64,000 nucleotides of DNA from Homarus americanus. Lineage: Eukaryota; Arthropoda; Malacostraca; Decapoda; Nephropidae. How positions within the stretch are numbered: the first letter of the stretch is position 1; the number at the start of each line of letters is the position of its first letter. Below are positions 23,070 to 33,512 of the stretch, one piece after another. The stretch is taken from assembly GCF_018991925.1 (NCBI RefSeq), contig NW_024744357.1:3433658-3497657 (forward strand), written 5' to 3'. Made by a program: the position numbers and the translations under genes. Under the pieces are notes generated by a model. That model made no database searches, was not told the origin of the DNA, and saw only the letters and a program-made list of their open reading frames with translations.

Positions 23070-23180
23070 CAATCCACACAACCACACCACCAGGCAACCA
23101 AGTCACCGGCTACACACAACCACACCACCAGGCCACCAAGTCACCGGCTACACATAACCACACCACCAGGCCACCAAGAC
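23070..23180 (+). repeat. 38-bp minisatellite, three copies
   Basis: Unit contains AACCACACCACCAGGCCACC followed by AAGTCACCGGCTACACAC. Confidence 0.85.
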
Positions 23181-24018
23181 GGATGTGCTTGGATCTCGCC
23201 TGGGAGGTTGTGGGCCGTCAACACCTGCAACCAGAACACTTGTAAACTCTTGAGCGCAGTCTTGACTCTTGGAGCATCTTTCCCTCTCTGTGGTGCAGCT
23301 GACACGAGAGTTCTAAGTCCTGTAAGACACAACTTCTCATGCATAACTGTACCAGCTAAAGTACCCCGAGGTTTCTGTGCTTTACTGTACTACCTAACCA
23401 TCAATGTACAGTATATGGCTAGTCTTGGAGGTCACTGTGGCTCGTAACTCCTCTTGGGTTACTATGGCTCGCAACTCATCTCGGAGGTCCTCTTAGTAAT
23501 TCTATTGGGATCTTCGAGCCTTCACCGAGACAGCGTCGTTACAGCTGTTTTTGATTATAAATTAAGGGCCTCCAGCTGCCAGGGGTTATTAAGCTCCTCG
23601 CACACGTCTTAGTGCCTTACCACGGAGAAAATTAAAAACATTAACAAGCCACAAAGCCTTAGAGACGTGATATAAAGGTAGGATGCACTTAAGGCTACAC
23701 TGAGATCTGTTGTGGTCGTGAGGCGAATTAACTCTCGGGGGTTTACTGAGCAGGCAGAATTCTTTTAAGTTGCTTTACCACTGAGGAGGATTAGGACGGC
23801 ACAAAACAACGCCACTCTTAATACCGACGCCACGACCTAAGGTACAGTAGGTGTAATAAGCAGGAACGATATTTATGACAACGTTAAAGAGACTTGAGGC
23901 TGCTAAATAAGGCCTCACTGATGACCGGTTCTTGCTGTTATTCTGGTAATTATTTATGTCGATGTGAGGAATGACACTCTAATTATTTCTATCTGAGACT
24001 TAGAGATGGTGGTTATTA
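23181..24018. other. Unique sequence, no gene seen
   Basis: ORFs at 23141-23344 (-) and 23208-23447 (+) overlap each other and show no domain. Confidence 0.5.
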
Positions 24019-24345
24019 TTGTGGGGGTGGAGGGATGGTGAGCTGGAGGGATGGTGATCTGGAGGGATAGAGAGGTGGAGGGGTGGAAGGATGGAGGGGT
24101 GGAGGTATGGTGAGCTGGAGGGATAGAGAGGTGGAGGGGTGGAAGGATGGAGGGGTGGAGGTATGGTGAGCTGGAGGGATAGAGAGGTGGAGGGGTGGAA
24201 GGATGGAGGGTGGAGGTATGGTGAGCTGGAGGGATAGAGAGGTGGAGGGGTGGAAGGATGGAGGGGTGGAGGTATGGTGAGCTGGAGGGATAGAGAGGTG
24301 GAGGGGTGGAGGGATGGAGGGGTGGAGGGATAGAGGGGTGAAGAG
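24019..24345 (+). repeat. 56-bp purine-rich minisatellite, about five copies
   Basis: Unit is a nested GGA repeat: GGAGGGATAGAGAGGTGGAG, then GGGTGGAAGGATGGAGG, then GGTGGAGGTATGGTGAGCT. The Pro/Ser/His-rich ORFs on the minus strand are artefacts. Confidence 0.9.
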
Positions 24346-24445
24346 AGAGAGAGAGAAAATGGAGGGATTGAGAGATGGAAATGAGAGTTTACAGAGATAT
24401 AACAATAAACGGAGGTAAGGACAACAAACACACTACCACCACTGG

Positions 24446-24495
24446 AACACACGACAAACACACGACAAACACACGACAAACACACGACAAACACC
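24446..24495 (+). repeat. 11-bp repeat ACACGACAAAC, about four copies
   Basis: Perfect short tandem repeat. Confidence 0.85.
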
Positions 24496-24782
24496 AACTG
24501 GCGTAACTCAAAAAAGTAGCCACAAGACAAATCCTTTCAATATCTCTATACGAAAACAGCGAAAAATACATTAATTCCAAAGGTATACATTGATTTCAGT
24601 GAAGATTTTTTTCCTCGATATCATTGCATCTAACTCCTAAATATTCAGATAACCAATCAGAAGGAAGGTATCACACTCCGCCTTGAAACTAAGGGGCATC
24701 AGCCAATCACGATTGAGACTCTAATTAATGGTCGGCATCCTATAATTTTGTCCTTTTGAGGAATACCTATGTCGATTTTATT

Positions 24783-24897
24783 TGTGTGTGTGTGTCCATT
24801 CGCATACTCTTGAGCCTGTGTATGTGTGTGCGTGTGTGTGTTTACGTGTGTGTGTGTGTTTGTATGTGTTTGCATGTGTGTTTACGTGTGTGTGTAC
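24783..24897. repeat. Imperfect (GT)n stretch
   Basis: GT-rich with GTGTTTACGTGT and GTGTTTGCATGT interruptions. Confidence 0.85.
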
Positions 24898-26340
24898 TCA
24901 AAGCTTCACCAGACAATTGGTCGGCCACAGACACACTCAGCACACCGCCACCACACACGAGGCAGAAGACAACTGAGTGTAATGAACACTTACGTCCACA
25001 GCTGAGAGCTATAGATCCCTCGAGGTGTCCAACCCAACGTGCATCACAGTCCACGTAGAAAGAGTCAGTGTGTTCGGAAAGTCAGTCCCTGGATAGCCGA
25101 ATGGATGAGAGTGTGTTAAAGATTGTTCGAACACAAACGTGGAGTGGTTAGGAAGATTTATGACGGCACGGTTTAAGGCAAAGGGAGCGAGAGGGAGACA
25201 GAGAAAGAGAATGGTCATATATTACGAGTGAGTTTAGTGAGGTCAAGGGGTGTTATGTTAGATGAGGGTGAAATAGTTATTGGATCGCTCACAGTGAAGA
25301 CGTTGTATAGTGGCGAACATGACCGACCCTGACGACTCAGTTACACAGTCATGAAAAAATCTGTGAAAAATGGGAGAATATTTATTTTATTCACTTTTTG
25401 ACGAACCAATTTAAATTCTGTTCACATTATTTATTTTAATTAATTCTTTTTGTCCCCAAGATGGTGACGTTGGCATCTTCTGTACTGTAGTTGTTTCTTA
25501 TTGAATAGAATAATATGACTATGATTGAAAAATACCTGGAATTATAGGATGGTACTTTTTTTTATTTAGTGGACAGAAATAAAATTATGTAGCTATTATG
25601 AGAATATAAATACATTTTCGATTTTTAAAAATAAGTAAAACAGAAATTTTAATATTCATTTGTTGAACTGAAAAGGATAAGTTGAAAACACTGAAAATTT
25701 TTGGGAAACTTTTCTTTTTCTTTTTTTTTTATTTAACAGAAAGAAAATTGTTCATCATGCTAATGAAAATAATTGTTTGCCAGTAAGTGACCCAAATAAC
25801 TGGTATTTTACGTTAGCCTTGTGAAGTCTTTCTCTCAGTGAACTTCAGTCTAGTATTTTTCATACACAGAGTATCTGTCCGGCGACCAAGGTTATTGTGC
25901 TGTGCGTAACAGCCTTGGACGGTCCTTGTTGAACCTCTACCCAGAGCTCCAGCTAATTCTCCCCTGTACTGTAATACCTGAGGTGGGGTGAAGATGCTGG
26001 TGGACACTAAACACAGCAGCTACAGATATATTTGAAGAAGAAAAAATTCAACCTTTACTATTTTAACACATCTTGGCCTGGATGATGACAGCATTTGGTG
26101 ATATACTGTACAGAACATGGCTGACTCACCGACTGTCTTCTTCACATTTCAGCTCTGAATTGGGCTGCCACCGTAGTAGTTACTGGCAACAGTTACAACT
26201 TTATTGTCTCTCAACTATACATAAGAGACTCTCACGCTGACCTAGATCAAAAAGATTCTCTCTCCTGTTTTTTCTATATTTGTTTCTTTGACATCCGGTT
26301 CGATTCTCGTGGAGTGTTAAAGTTATTAGCTTATGATTTG

Positions 26341-26341
<1 letters not shown>
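24898..26341. other. Unique sequence, AT-rich in the middle, no gene seen
   Basis: 25340-25800 is very AT-rich. A strong acceptor-like CTTCTTCACATTTCAG ends at 26153, followed by an open frame, but with neither donor nor coding bias I did not call an exon. Confidence 0.5.

Positions 26342-26422
<81 letters not shown>
26342..26422. repeat. (TA)n microsatellite
   Basis: About 40 perfect TA units. Confidence 0.95.
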
Positions 26423-26424
<2 letters not shown>

Positions 26425-27048
26425 TTCATGTTGGCTTGTATTGTACTGGTGGCAACATTTCCGTGACTACTCGGAATCCTTGAGGCAACCTTTGGTTTCC
26501 TTCTTTCCCACAATAGCTGAGAAAGTTATTAGGAAAGCCATTTACGCAGCCCGAGTCTCCTGACGGTGGTGGCGGTGTACTGTAGCCAATACTCACCGCC
26601 CATCACCAGCACCAGCCAACCTTCGCTTTGGGAACATTGTTAAACATTTTCTGTGTTTACACACAATTAAGAAATAATTAAACATTTTACGAAATAATGT
26701 GGTCGAACAATTATATACCGTTACAGTAAAAGATATACCGGCATGCAAAATATATTTATCTTTTTCGTTGCAGTAATGTGAAGGTGAAAAAAGACATTGG
26801 CATACTGTAGGTGAAGAGCAGCACAAGGAAAGTATAGACAAAATTACTTAAATTATGAAGAACAGACAAAATAGCGATAGTCGTGGACTGTTAGATATTA
26901 AACAAAGCATATGTTATACAGTACATTTATATAAAAACTAAAAATTACTTGTGTCACAGCTTACTAATTGCGTCTTCCCAATGGGATTTTGGTGTGAGAC
27001 TATGGCTTCACTTTGAGGTTATGCACGATGGTGTGTGTGTGTGTAATA
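26423..27048. other. Unique sequence, no gene seen
   Basis: No supported exon or RNA; small GT run at 27031-27043. Confidence 0.5.
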
Positions 27049-27049
27049 A

Positions 27050-27105
<56 letters not shown>

Positions 27106-27133
27106 TGATAATAATAATAATAATAATAATAAT
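27049..27133. repeat. (AAT)n microsatellite
   Basis: About 28 units with an AAAATG interruption. Confidence 0.95.
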
Positions 27134-27316
27134 GTCACTACATGTCTCTCCAATAGGTGTTTTGGTAATCAGAATTCTCAAAGATTCGTATGTTAACATT
27201 TTCCCTTTGATGGTACCAAAGATGCTATACTGTATGAGGATGGTACACTCCAATGGCTGAATGCGTTTACCCCCCAATGTGGCGCCGCTAAGTGGCCGCT
27301 GTGTATAAAACACATG

Positions 27317-27856
27317 CACCTTACATGATATTGTGCGATAACACCAGATTATTCAACTTTAGATATCTAGGAATAATTTCTCAAGGCAACATATTGATTA
27401 TTTTGTAGTGAAAATAATTATTTGCCTACTAAAACCTAGTCTTAAATTTTCAGCAATACATTGTGTAGTTTTGAAGCTGTACTTTTATAAATATTGGTCG
27501 TCAATAAACTAGCGAGCACAATATAAGATGTGAAAAAGTGGTGTCACTACCAACTCTGTTATCAACTTGTAAACACTGTGATGTTCCTTATATCACCACT
27601 AAATGGCCGTATATTTAGAAAAACTATAATAAAATGCATTGGTTACCTGTCTACGATATTTTTATTCATATTAAATGGTGTAAAGCTGTAGCTACCACCA
27701 TCCCTCTTACAGAAGAACTGAAGGGAGAATATTCCTTTAAGTAGGCAAATAATTATATTGTACTTCAAAATAATCAATGTGTTGCTTTGAGAAATTTTTC
27801 CTAGATATCTAAAGTTGGATGACAATAACCTACTAACTATTATATACTGTAAGGTG
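27317..27856. mobile_element. Long imperfect inverted repeat, foldback or MITE-like element
   Basis: The left arm 27354-27433 and the reverse complement of the right arm 27736-27817 match over about 80 bases at roughly 90% by eye, both beginning CAACTTTAGATATCTAGGAA and ending ATAATTATTTGCCTACT. Weaker similarity continues outward to CACCTTACA at 27317-27325 and its complement at 27848-27856, and inward toward the centre. The arms flank about 300 bases without an ORF. This is the layout of a non-autonomous foldback/MITE, or of two copies of one element inserted head to head. Target-site duplications were not resolved. Confidence 0.75.
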
Positions 27857-28084
27857 AACTGATAACCTTACCTGGGATAACTCTCCTTTGGTCGACAGCC
27901 TTGTCTAGTTATTAACACTATTAGTCTTATTAAGTGATATTAAGATCATATAAACAAGCTCTAGGTCTCTTTTACGGAGAGGAGCAGTAGGAGGTGACAG
28001 ACAACACGAGAGAGAAACGGAAGAGCTGGTAGAAGAGACTCGAAAGCAACGCAGTGTAAAGGGAAGAGAGGAAGACTTAGTGAA
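27857..28084. other. Unique sequence, no gene seen
   Basis: No supported feature. Confidence 0.5.
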
Positions 28085-28087
28085 CAT

Positions 28088-28197
28088 CAGCTCCTCCTCA
28101 CAGCACCTCCCCACAGCACCTCCCCACAGCACCTCCTCACAGCACCTCACCATAGCACCTCCTCACAGCACCTCACCACAGCACCTCCTCACAGCAT
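28088..28197 (+). repeat. 13-bp minisatellite, about eight copies
   Basis: Unit CAGCACCTCCTCA with CCCCA and ACCA variants. Confidence 0.85.
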
Positions 28198-28619
28198 CTT
28201 TACTTTCAATACAGAGAGAATACGATGACCAAAACAGACCCATAAGCCAGATCACAAAATACAATATTAACAAACTTCGATATTCTGTCCGTACTGCACA
28301 ACACCTGAGCACCCAAGATCATTCTGTACGGGTAGCTAAAGTGATTTCTGCGCCGTCAGGGTGTGGGTGAGGGGAAGAGGGAGGAAGGAGAGGGCCGTCC
28401 GCTTCAGGGTGATAAGGCGACATATTAGGGCTGTGAACGTCCCCTTAATATATCATTACTTCGTCTCCGAGTGAGTGAGCTACAGCCCCTGTCTCTCTAT
28501 CTCTCTCTCTCTCTCTGGGGGACGAAGTACTGTACCTTATAGTTAGTGATTGGAGCGTTAAATGAAGGAGTGGCCACGAGAGAAGGCCACTCTACCAGGC
28601 CAGCAGGATGAAAGGTAGT
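28198..28619. other. Unique sequence with a short (CT)n run
   Basis: CT array at 28494-28516. No gene. Confidence 0.5.
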
Positions 28620-30115
28620 ATGGGGTGATTAAAGGAGAAAGGGAGGGTAGTGTGGGAGAGAGGGGGGGAGCGAGGGAGGTACTGTGAGAGTGAAGGAGGA
28701 GGAGGTACTAGTGAGGTGAAGGAGGGAGGGAGGTACTGTAGGAGGTGAAGGAGGAGGAGGTAGTTTAGTGAGGTGATGAGGAGGAGGTACTGTAGTGAGG
28801 TGAAGGAGGGAAGGAGGGAGGTAGTTTAGTGAGGTGAAGGAGGGAAGGAGGGAGGAGTGAGGTGAAGGAGGGAAGGAGGGAGGAGTTTAGTGAGTGAAGG
28901 AGAAGGAGGGAGAGGTGAGGAAGGAGGAGGAGGAGGGGAGGTAGTTTAGTGAGGGAGGTGAGTGGGGAGGAGGAGGAGTATGTAGTGAGGTGAAGGAGGG
29001 AGGGAGGTACTGTGAGGTGAGAGGGAAGGAGGGAGGGAGGAGGAGGTAGTGAAGTGAAGGAGGAGGTGAGAGGGAGGACTGTAGTGAGGTGAAGGAGAGG
29101 GAGGGTTTAGTTAGTGTAGGTGAAGGGAAGGAAGGAGGGAGGGAGGGGAGGTGAGGAGGGAGGAGGGAGGTACTGTAGTGAGGTGAAGGAGGAGGAGGAG
29201 GTGGTGAGGAGGAGGGAGGAGGTAGTTTAGTGAGGTGAAGGAGGGAAGGAGGGAGGTAGTTTAGTGAGGTGAAGGAAGGAAGGAGGGAGGTACTGTAGTG
29301 AGGTAGTGAGAGGTGGACCAGTAGGAAGGAGGGAAGGAGGTACTTTAGTGAGGGTGAAGGGAGGAGGGAGGTGTAGTGAGGTGAAGGAGGAGGAGGAGGT
29401 ACTGTAGTGAGGAAGGAGAGGAGGGAGGAAGTGAGGTGAGGGAGGGAGGGGAGGTACTGTAGTGAGGTGAAGGAGGGAGGGAGGCTGTAGTGAGGTGAAG
29501 GAGGAGGCTGTAGTGAGGTGAAGGAGGGAGGGAAGAGTGAGGAAGGAGGAAGGAGGTGAGGAGGTTAGTAGGTGAAGGAAGGAGGAGGAGGTGAAGGAGG
29601 GAGGGTAGTGAGGTGGGAGGGAGGTAGTTTAGTGAGGTGAAGGAGGGAGGGAGGTACTACTGAGGAGGTGAGGAGGAGGTAGTGGAAGGAGGAAGGAGGG
29701 AGGTAGTTTAGTGAGGTGAAGGAAGGAGGTGAAGGAGGGAGGAGTGAGTGAGGTGAAGGAGGAGGAGGCTGTAGTGAGGTGAAGGAGGGAGGAGGTGCTG
29801 AGTGAGGTGAAGGAGGAAGGAGGGAGGCTGTAGTGAGGTGAAGGAGGAGGAGGAGGTAGTTTAGTGAGGTGAAGGAAGGAGGGAGGAGGTGGTTTAGTGA
29901 GGTGAAGGAGGGAGGAGGCTGTAGTGAGGTGAAGGAGGAGAGGAAGTGAGGGGAGGGAGGTACTGGTGAGGTGAAGTGGGAGGAGGTGCTGTGTAGTGAG
30001 GTGAAGGAGGAGGGAGGTACTGTAGTGAGGTAGGTGAAGGAGGGAGGGAGGCACTGTAGTGAGGTGAAGGAGGGAGGGAGGCACTGTAGTGAGGTGAAGG
30101 AAGGAGGGAGCAGTT
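28620..30115 (+). repeat. 1.5-kb purine minisatellite (GGTGAAGGAGGGAGG units)
   Basis: Loose units of about 30-40 bases: GTGAGGTGAAGGAGGGAGGG then AGGTACTGTAGTGAG or AGGTAGTTTAGTGAG. Almost every difference between units is an insertion or deletion of G within G-runs. The Pro/Leu/Ser-rich minus-strand ORFs (29629-30136) are translations of it. Nearly pure purine on one strand favours triplex (H-DNA) formation. Confidence 0.95.
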
Positions 30116-30174
30116 CACCTCACCATATATAGACACACTACAGGCGTATCATTACTCATCCTTCTCTCTCCCTC

Positions 30175-30177
<3 letters not shown>

Positions 30178-30208
<31 letters not shown>

Positions 30209-30272
30209 TAGTGAGCTTTGTTTTACATTTTTATTCTTATTTTCATTTAATTATATAAGTTTATTATTATTA

Positions 30273-30345
<73 letters not shown>
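30178..30345. repeat. (GT)n and (ATT)n microsatellites
   Basis: GT at 30177-30206, then ATT/TTA at 30258-30345 ending at the 5' break of the retroelement ORF. These produce the poly-Val/Cys and poly-Leu start of the long plus-strand ORF, which is therefore not its true N-terminus. Confidence 0.95.
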
Positions 30346-30346
<1 letters not shown>

Positions 30347-30354
30347 GTTGTTGA

Positions 30355-30985
30355 TGTTGGTGAGCAGGAAGGGGGGTTTCATATGCATGAGGCATGACGA
30401 AGTAAGGGATCTCACAGCAAATATGTTGAAGGAAATCTGCAACGATGTCACGGCAGACCCGACCCTTCTTCCACTGGACGGTGAGAATTTCCATCACAGG
30501 ACTTCAAACACATCCAACGAAACCTGTGTGGACGTTAGTGCTCGGGGATTCTGGACACGAGGACAGCAAGCCTTCTTTGACAAAAGGATTTTCAACCCCA
30601 TGGCCGCATGTTACCGTAACCTAGCTCTCAATGATGCACACAAGAGGAACGAGAATGACAAGATCAAGGCATATGGGGAGAGAATTCAGAACGTTGATCA
30701 AGGCAGCTTCACTCCTCTAGTGTTCACAACCTCTGGTGGGATGGGACCAAGTGCTAGATGTTTCTATGCAAGACTGGCCGAGGTGTTATCAGAACAGAAG
30801 CAGCAGCCCAGAAGTTATGTTGCAACCTGGTCGAGATATCGTATCGACTGCCCTTCTCTCTGCTGAGGTCTGCATTGCTTTACCTCAGGGGAAGGAGATT
30901 TTCGGCCCCAAAGCCGACAACAGTCGCAGATATTGACTATGAGGCAACAGTCATTGAATGCCGCATAGATCCGCGGCTCAACTAA
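30355..30985 (+). pseudogene. C-terminal domain of a mobile-element ORF, PD-(D/E)XK-like candidate, frameshifted
   Basis: Words in order: KGGFICMRHDEVRDLTANML, ICNDVTADPTLLPLDGENF, CVDVSARGFWTRGQQAFFDK, RIFNPMAACYRNL, then the very conserved QGSFTPLVFTTSGGMGP. I remember this block from repetitive ORFs in cnidarian, mollusc and crustacean genomes, often C-terminal to a reverse transcriptase. The Asp of VDVSARGFW and the FFD-K 14 residues later could be a PD-(D/E)XK-type metal site, which is inference. A 5-base tandem duplication, TATCG at 30837-30841 and again 30842-30846, shifts the frame; the family-like continuation LPFSLLRSALLYLRG is found two frames on and ends at TAA 30983-30985. The N-terminus, including any reverse transcriptase, is missing. 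Confidence 0.7.
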
Positions 30986-31425
30986 CTCAACACAGCTAGG
31001 GTAGCTACTGTTGTGTTAGGATATATGATTTTAAGGGAATGAAATGGCGGCGAAGGTGTGGCTATTGGGGGAGGCTGGAGGCTTTTTAAAAAAAGTAGTA
31101 GTTGTAGTAGTAGTAGTATTCAACACAGCTAGGATAGCTACTTATGTATTAGGAAATTTAATTTTAAGGTAATAAAATGGCGGCGAAGCTGTGGTTATTG
31201 GGGGAGGCTGGAGGCCATTGAAAAAAAAACAAAAGTAGTAATAGTAGTAGTCACTGAATGCCGCATAGATCTGCGGCTCAACTAACCAACACAGCTAGGA
31301 TAGCTACTTATGTATTAGGAAATTTAATTTTAAGGTAATAAAATGGCGGCGAAGGTGTGGTTATTGGGGGAGGCTGGAGGCCACGTTTAAAAAAAATAAA
31401 AATAAATATTAGGAGTAGTAGTACT
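30986..31425 (+). repeat. Triplicated retroelement 3' UTR with (TAG)n tails
   Basis: Copies at about 30986-31112, 31117-31249 and 31286-31425, joined at their (GTA)n tails. The second and third are closer to each other than to the first (both have CTACTTATGTATTAGGAAAT). Confidence 0.85.
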
Positions 31426-31544
31426 AGTAGTTACATCTATCATCACTCTTGGTTCTCCACATAACATCAACTCAACTGTCAACTTAATTTTAGTGTTAAC
31501 CTTTTAAATCTAATTTTAACATTTAAACTGACATTAAACTTTTC

Positions 31545-32325
31545 TTGAGCTGGACTCACCCCGAGACAGTGAACTTGACCAGGACTCACCCCGAGACAGT
31601 GAACTTGACCTGGACTCACCCCGAGACAGTGAACCTGACCTGGACTCACCGTGAGACAGTGAACTTGACCTGGACTCACCCCGAGACAGTGAACTTGACC
31701 TGGACTCACCGTGAGACAGTGAACTTGACCTAGAATCACCCTTAGACAGTGAACTTGATCTGGATTAACCTGAAACAGTGAACTTGACCTGGACTCACCC
31801 TGAGACAGTGAACTTAGACAGTAGAATCACCCTTAGACAGTGAACTTGACCTGGACTCACCCTGAGACAGTGAACTTGACCTGGACTCACCCTTAGACAG
31901 TGAACTTGACCTAGAATCACCCTTGGACAGAGAACTTGACCTGGACTCACCCTGAGACAGTTAACTTGACCTGGACTCACCCTTAGACAGTGAACTTGAC
32001 CTAGAATCACCCTTAGACAGTGAACTTGACCTGGACTCACCCCGAGACAGTGAACTTGACCTGGACTCACCCCGAGACAGTGAACTTGACCTGGACTCAC
32101 CCCGAGACAGTGAACTTGACCTGGACTCACCGTGAGACAGTGAACTTGACCTGGACTCACCGTGAGACAGTGAACTTGACCTGGACTCACCCTTAGACAG
32201 TGAACTTGACCTAAAATCACCCTTAGACAGTGAACTTGACCTAGAATCACCCTTAGACAGTGAACTTGACCTGGACTCACCCTGAGACAGTGAACTTGAC
32301 CTGGACTCACCGCGTGATAGTGAAC
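31545..32325 (+). repeat. 30-bp minisatellite, about 26 copies, TGACCT-bearing
   Basis: Unit GGACTCACCCTGAGACAGTG followed by AACTTGACCT, with CCCGAG, CCGTGAG and CCCTTAG variants arranged in blocks. Period 30 gives 10-residue repeat ORFs on both strands (31479-32338), which are artefacts. Confidence 0.95.
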
Positions 32326-32560
32326 TGTACTTTACCAACAGATCGTGACCAGATGCCTGACACCAATTACCTAGTCCCCGACACAGCAGTGGTTCAGGCT
32401 GGCCCCACCCACTAACTATTGGGTCAGTTCAACCTAACATTACGTGTCGGGTGAGGTCAGATCGGAGACAACAACTTTGTTTACCAGAGAAATAACAGGT
32501 TAAGTTGATAGGTCACCTGACGCTCTTGCCTCAGTGATAACTGTAGGTGTACCTGAGTAG
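32326..32560. other. Short unique spacer
   Basis: No feature seen. Confidence 0.5.
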
Positions 32561-32567
32561 TCTTCTT

Positions 32568-32598
<31 letters not shown>

Positions 32599-32904
32599 TT
32601 TTCCCTCTTCTTCTTCTTCTTCTTTTCCCTCCTCTTCATCTTCTTCTTCTTCTTCATCTTCTTCTTCTTCTTCTCCTTCTTCTTCTTCTTCTTCTCACTC
32701 TTCTTCTTCTTCTTCTTCTTCTTCTTCTTCTTCTCACTCTTCTTCTTCTTCTTCTTTTTCTTCTTCTTCTTCTTCTTCTTCTTCTTCTTCTTCTTCTCAC
32801 TCTTCTTCTTCTTCTTCTTCTTCTTCTTCTTCTCCCTCTTCTTCTTCTTTTTCTTCTTCTTCTTCTTCTTCTTCTTCTTCTTCTTCTTCTTCTTCTTCTT
32901 CTTC
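32561..32904 (+). repeat. (TTC)n array
   Basis: About 340 bases of TTC with TCACTC and TTTTC interruptions repeating at intervals. GAA/TTC tracts of this length can form intramolecular triplexes. Confidence 0.95.
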
Positions 32905-32968
32905 GTTTCCTCATAATTATCATTTCTTTCTTATTTATTTTCTTCCATTTAATCATCATCACATCTTG

Positions 32969-33512
32969 TTGTGTGGGCAGTAGAGTGTTGTGTGGGCAGT
33001 AGACAGTTTTGTGTGGGCAGTAGACAGTGTTGTGTGGACAGTAGAGTGTTGAGTGGGCAGTAGACAGTTTTGTGTGGCCAGTAGACAGTGTTGTGTGGAC
33101 AGTAGACAGTGTTGTGTGGGCAGTAGACAGTTTTGTGTGGACAGTAGACAGTGTTGTGTGGGCAGTAGAGTGTTGTGTGGGCAGTAGACAGTGTTGTGTG
33201 GACAGTAGACAGTGTTGTGTGGGCAGTAGAGTGTTGTGTGCGCAGTAGACAGTGTTGTGTGGGCAGTAGACAGTGTTGTGTGGACAGTAGACAGTGTTGT
33301 GTGGGCAGTAGACAGTTTTGTGTGGCCAGTAGACAGTGTTGTGTGGACAGTAGACAGTGTTGTGTGGGCAGTAGACAGTTTTGTGTGGCCAGTAGACAGT
33401 GTTGTGTGGACAGTAGACAGTGTTGTGTGGGCAGTAGAGTGTTGAGTGGGCAGTAGACAGTTTTGTGTGGGCAGTAGACAGTGTTGTGGGAGCAGTAGAC
33501 AGTGTTATGTGG
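32969..33512 (+). repeat. 21-bp minisatellite, about 25 copies
   Basis: Unit GTTGTGTGGGCAGTAGACA plus GT, with GGACAG, GGCCAG and shortened GTAGAGTGTT variants. The period of seven codons leaves long ORFs in several frames on both strands (32654-33572), all artefacts. Confidence 0.95.

Larger units (their letters stand above)
30346..31425 (+). mobile_element. 5'-truncated retroelement with three tandem copies of its 3' end
   Basis: The element comprises the C-terminal part of an ORF (30355-30985), then a 3' UTR with a (TAG)n tail (to about 31112), a second UTR plus tail (about 31117-31249), and a third unit that begins inside the ORF end (CTGAATGCCGCATAGATC, 31252) and continues through UTR and tail to about 31425. 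The three UTRs share GCTAGGATAGCTACTTATGT-like, TTTAATTTTAAGGTAAT-like, ATGGCGGCGAAGG and ATTGGGGGAGGCTGGAGGCC blocks. The same UTR follows the LINE at 11060-11203. Confidence 0.8.

Noticed and set aside
26138..26330. Exon after the strong acceptor CTTCTTCACATTTCAG
   Set aside because: The open frame shows no codon bias, no donor and runs into the TA microsatellite.
30177..30354. N-terminal Cys/Val and poly-Leu segment of the 229-residue ORF at 30177-30866
   Set aside because: These residues are translated GT and ATT microsatellites upstream of a truncated retroelement and are not its true N-terminus.
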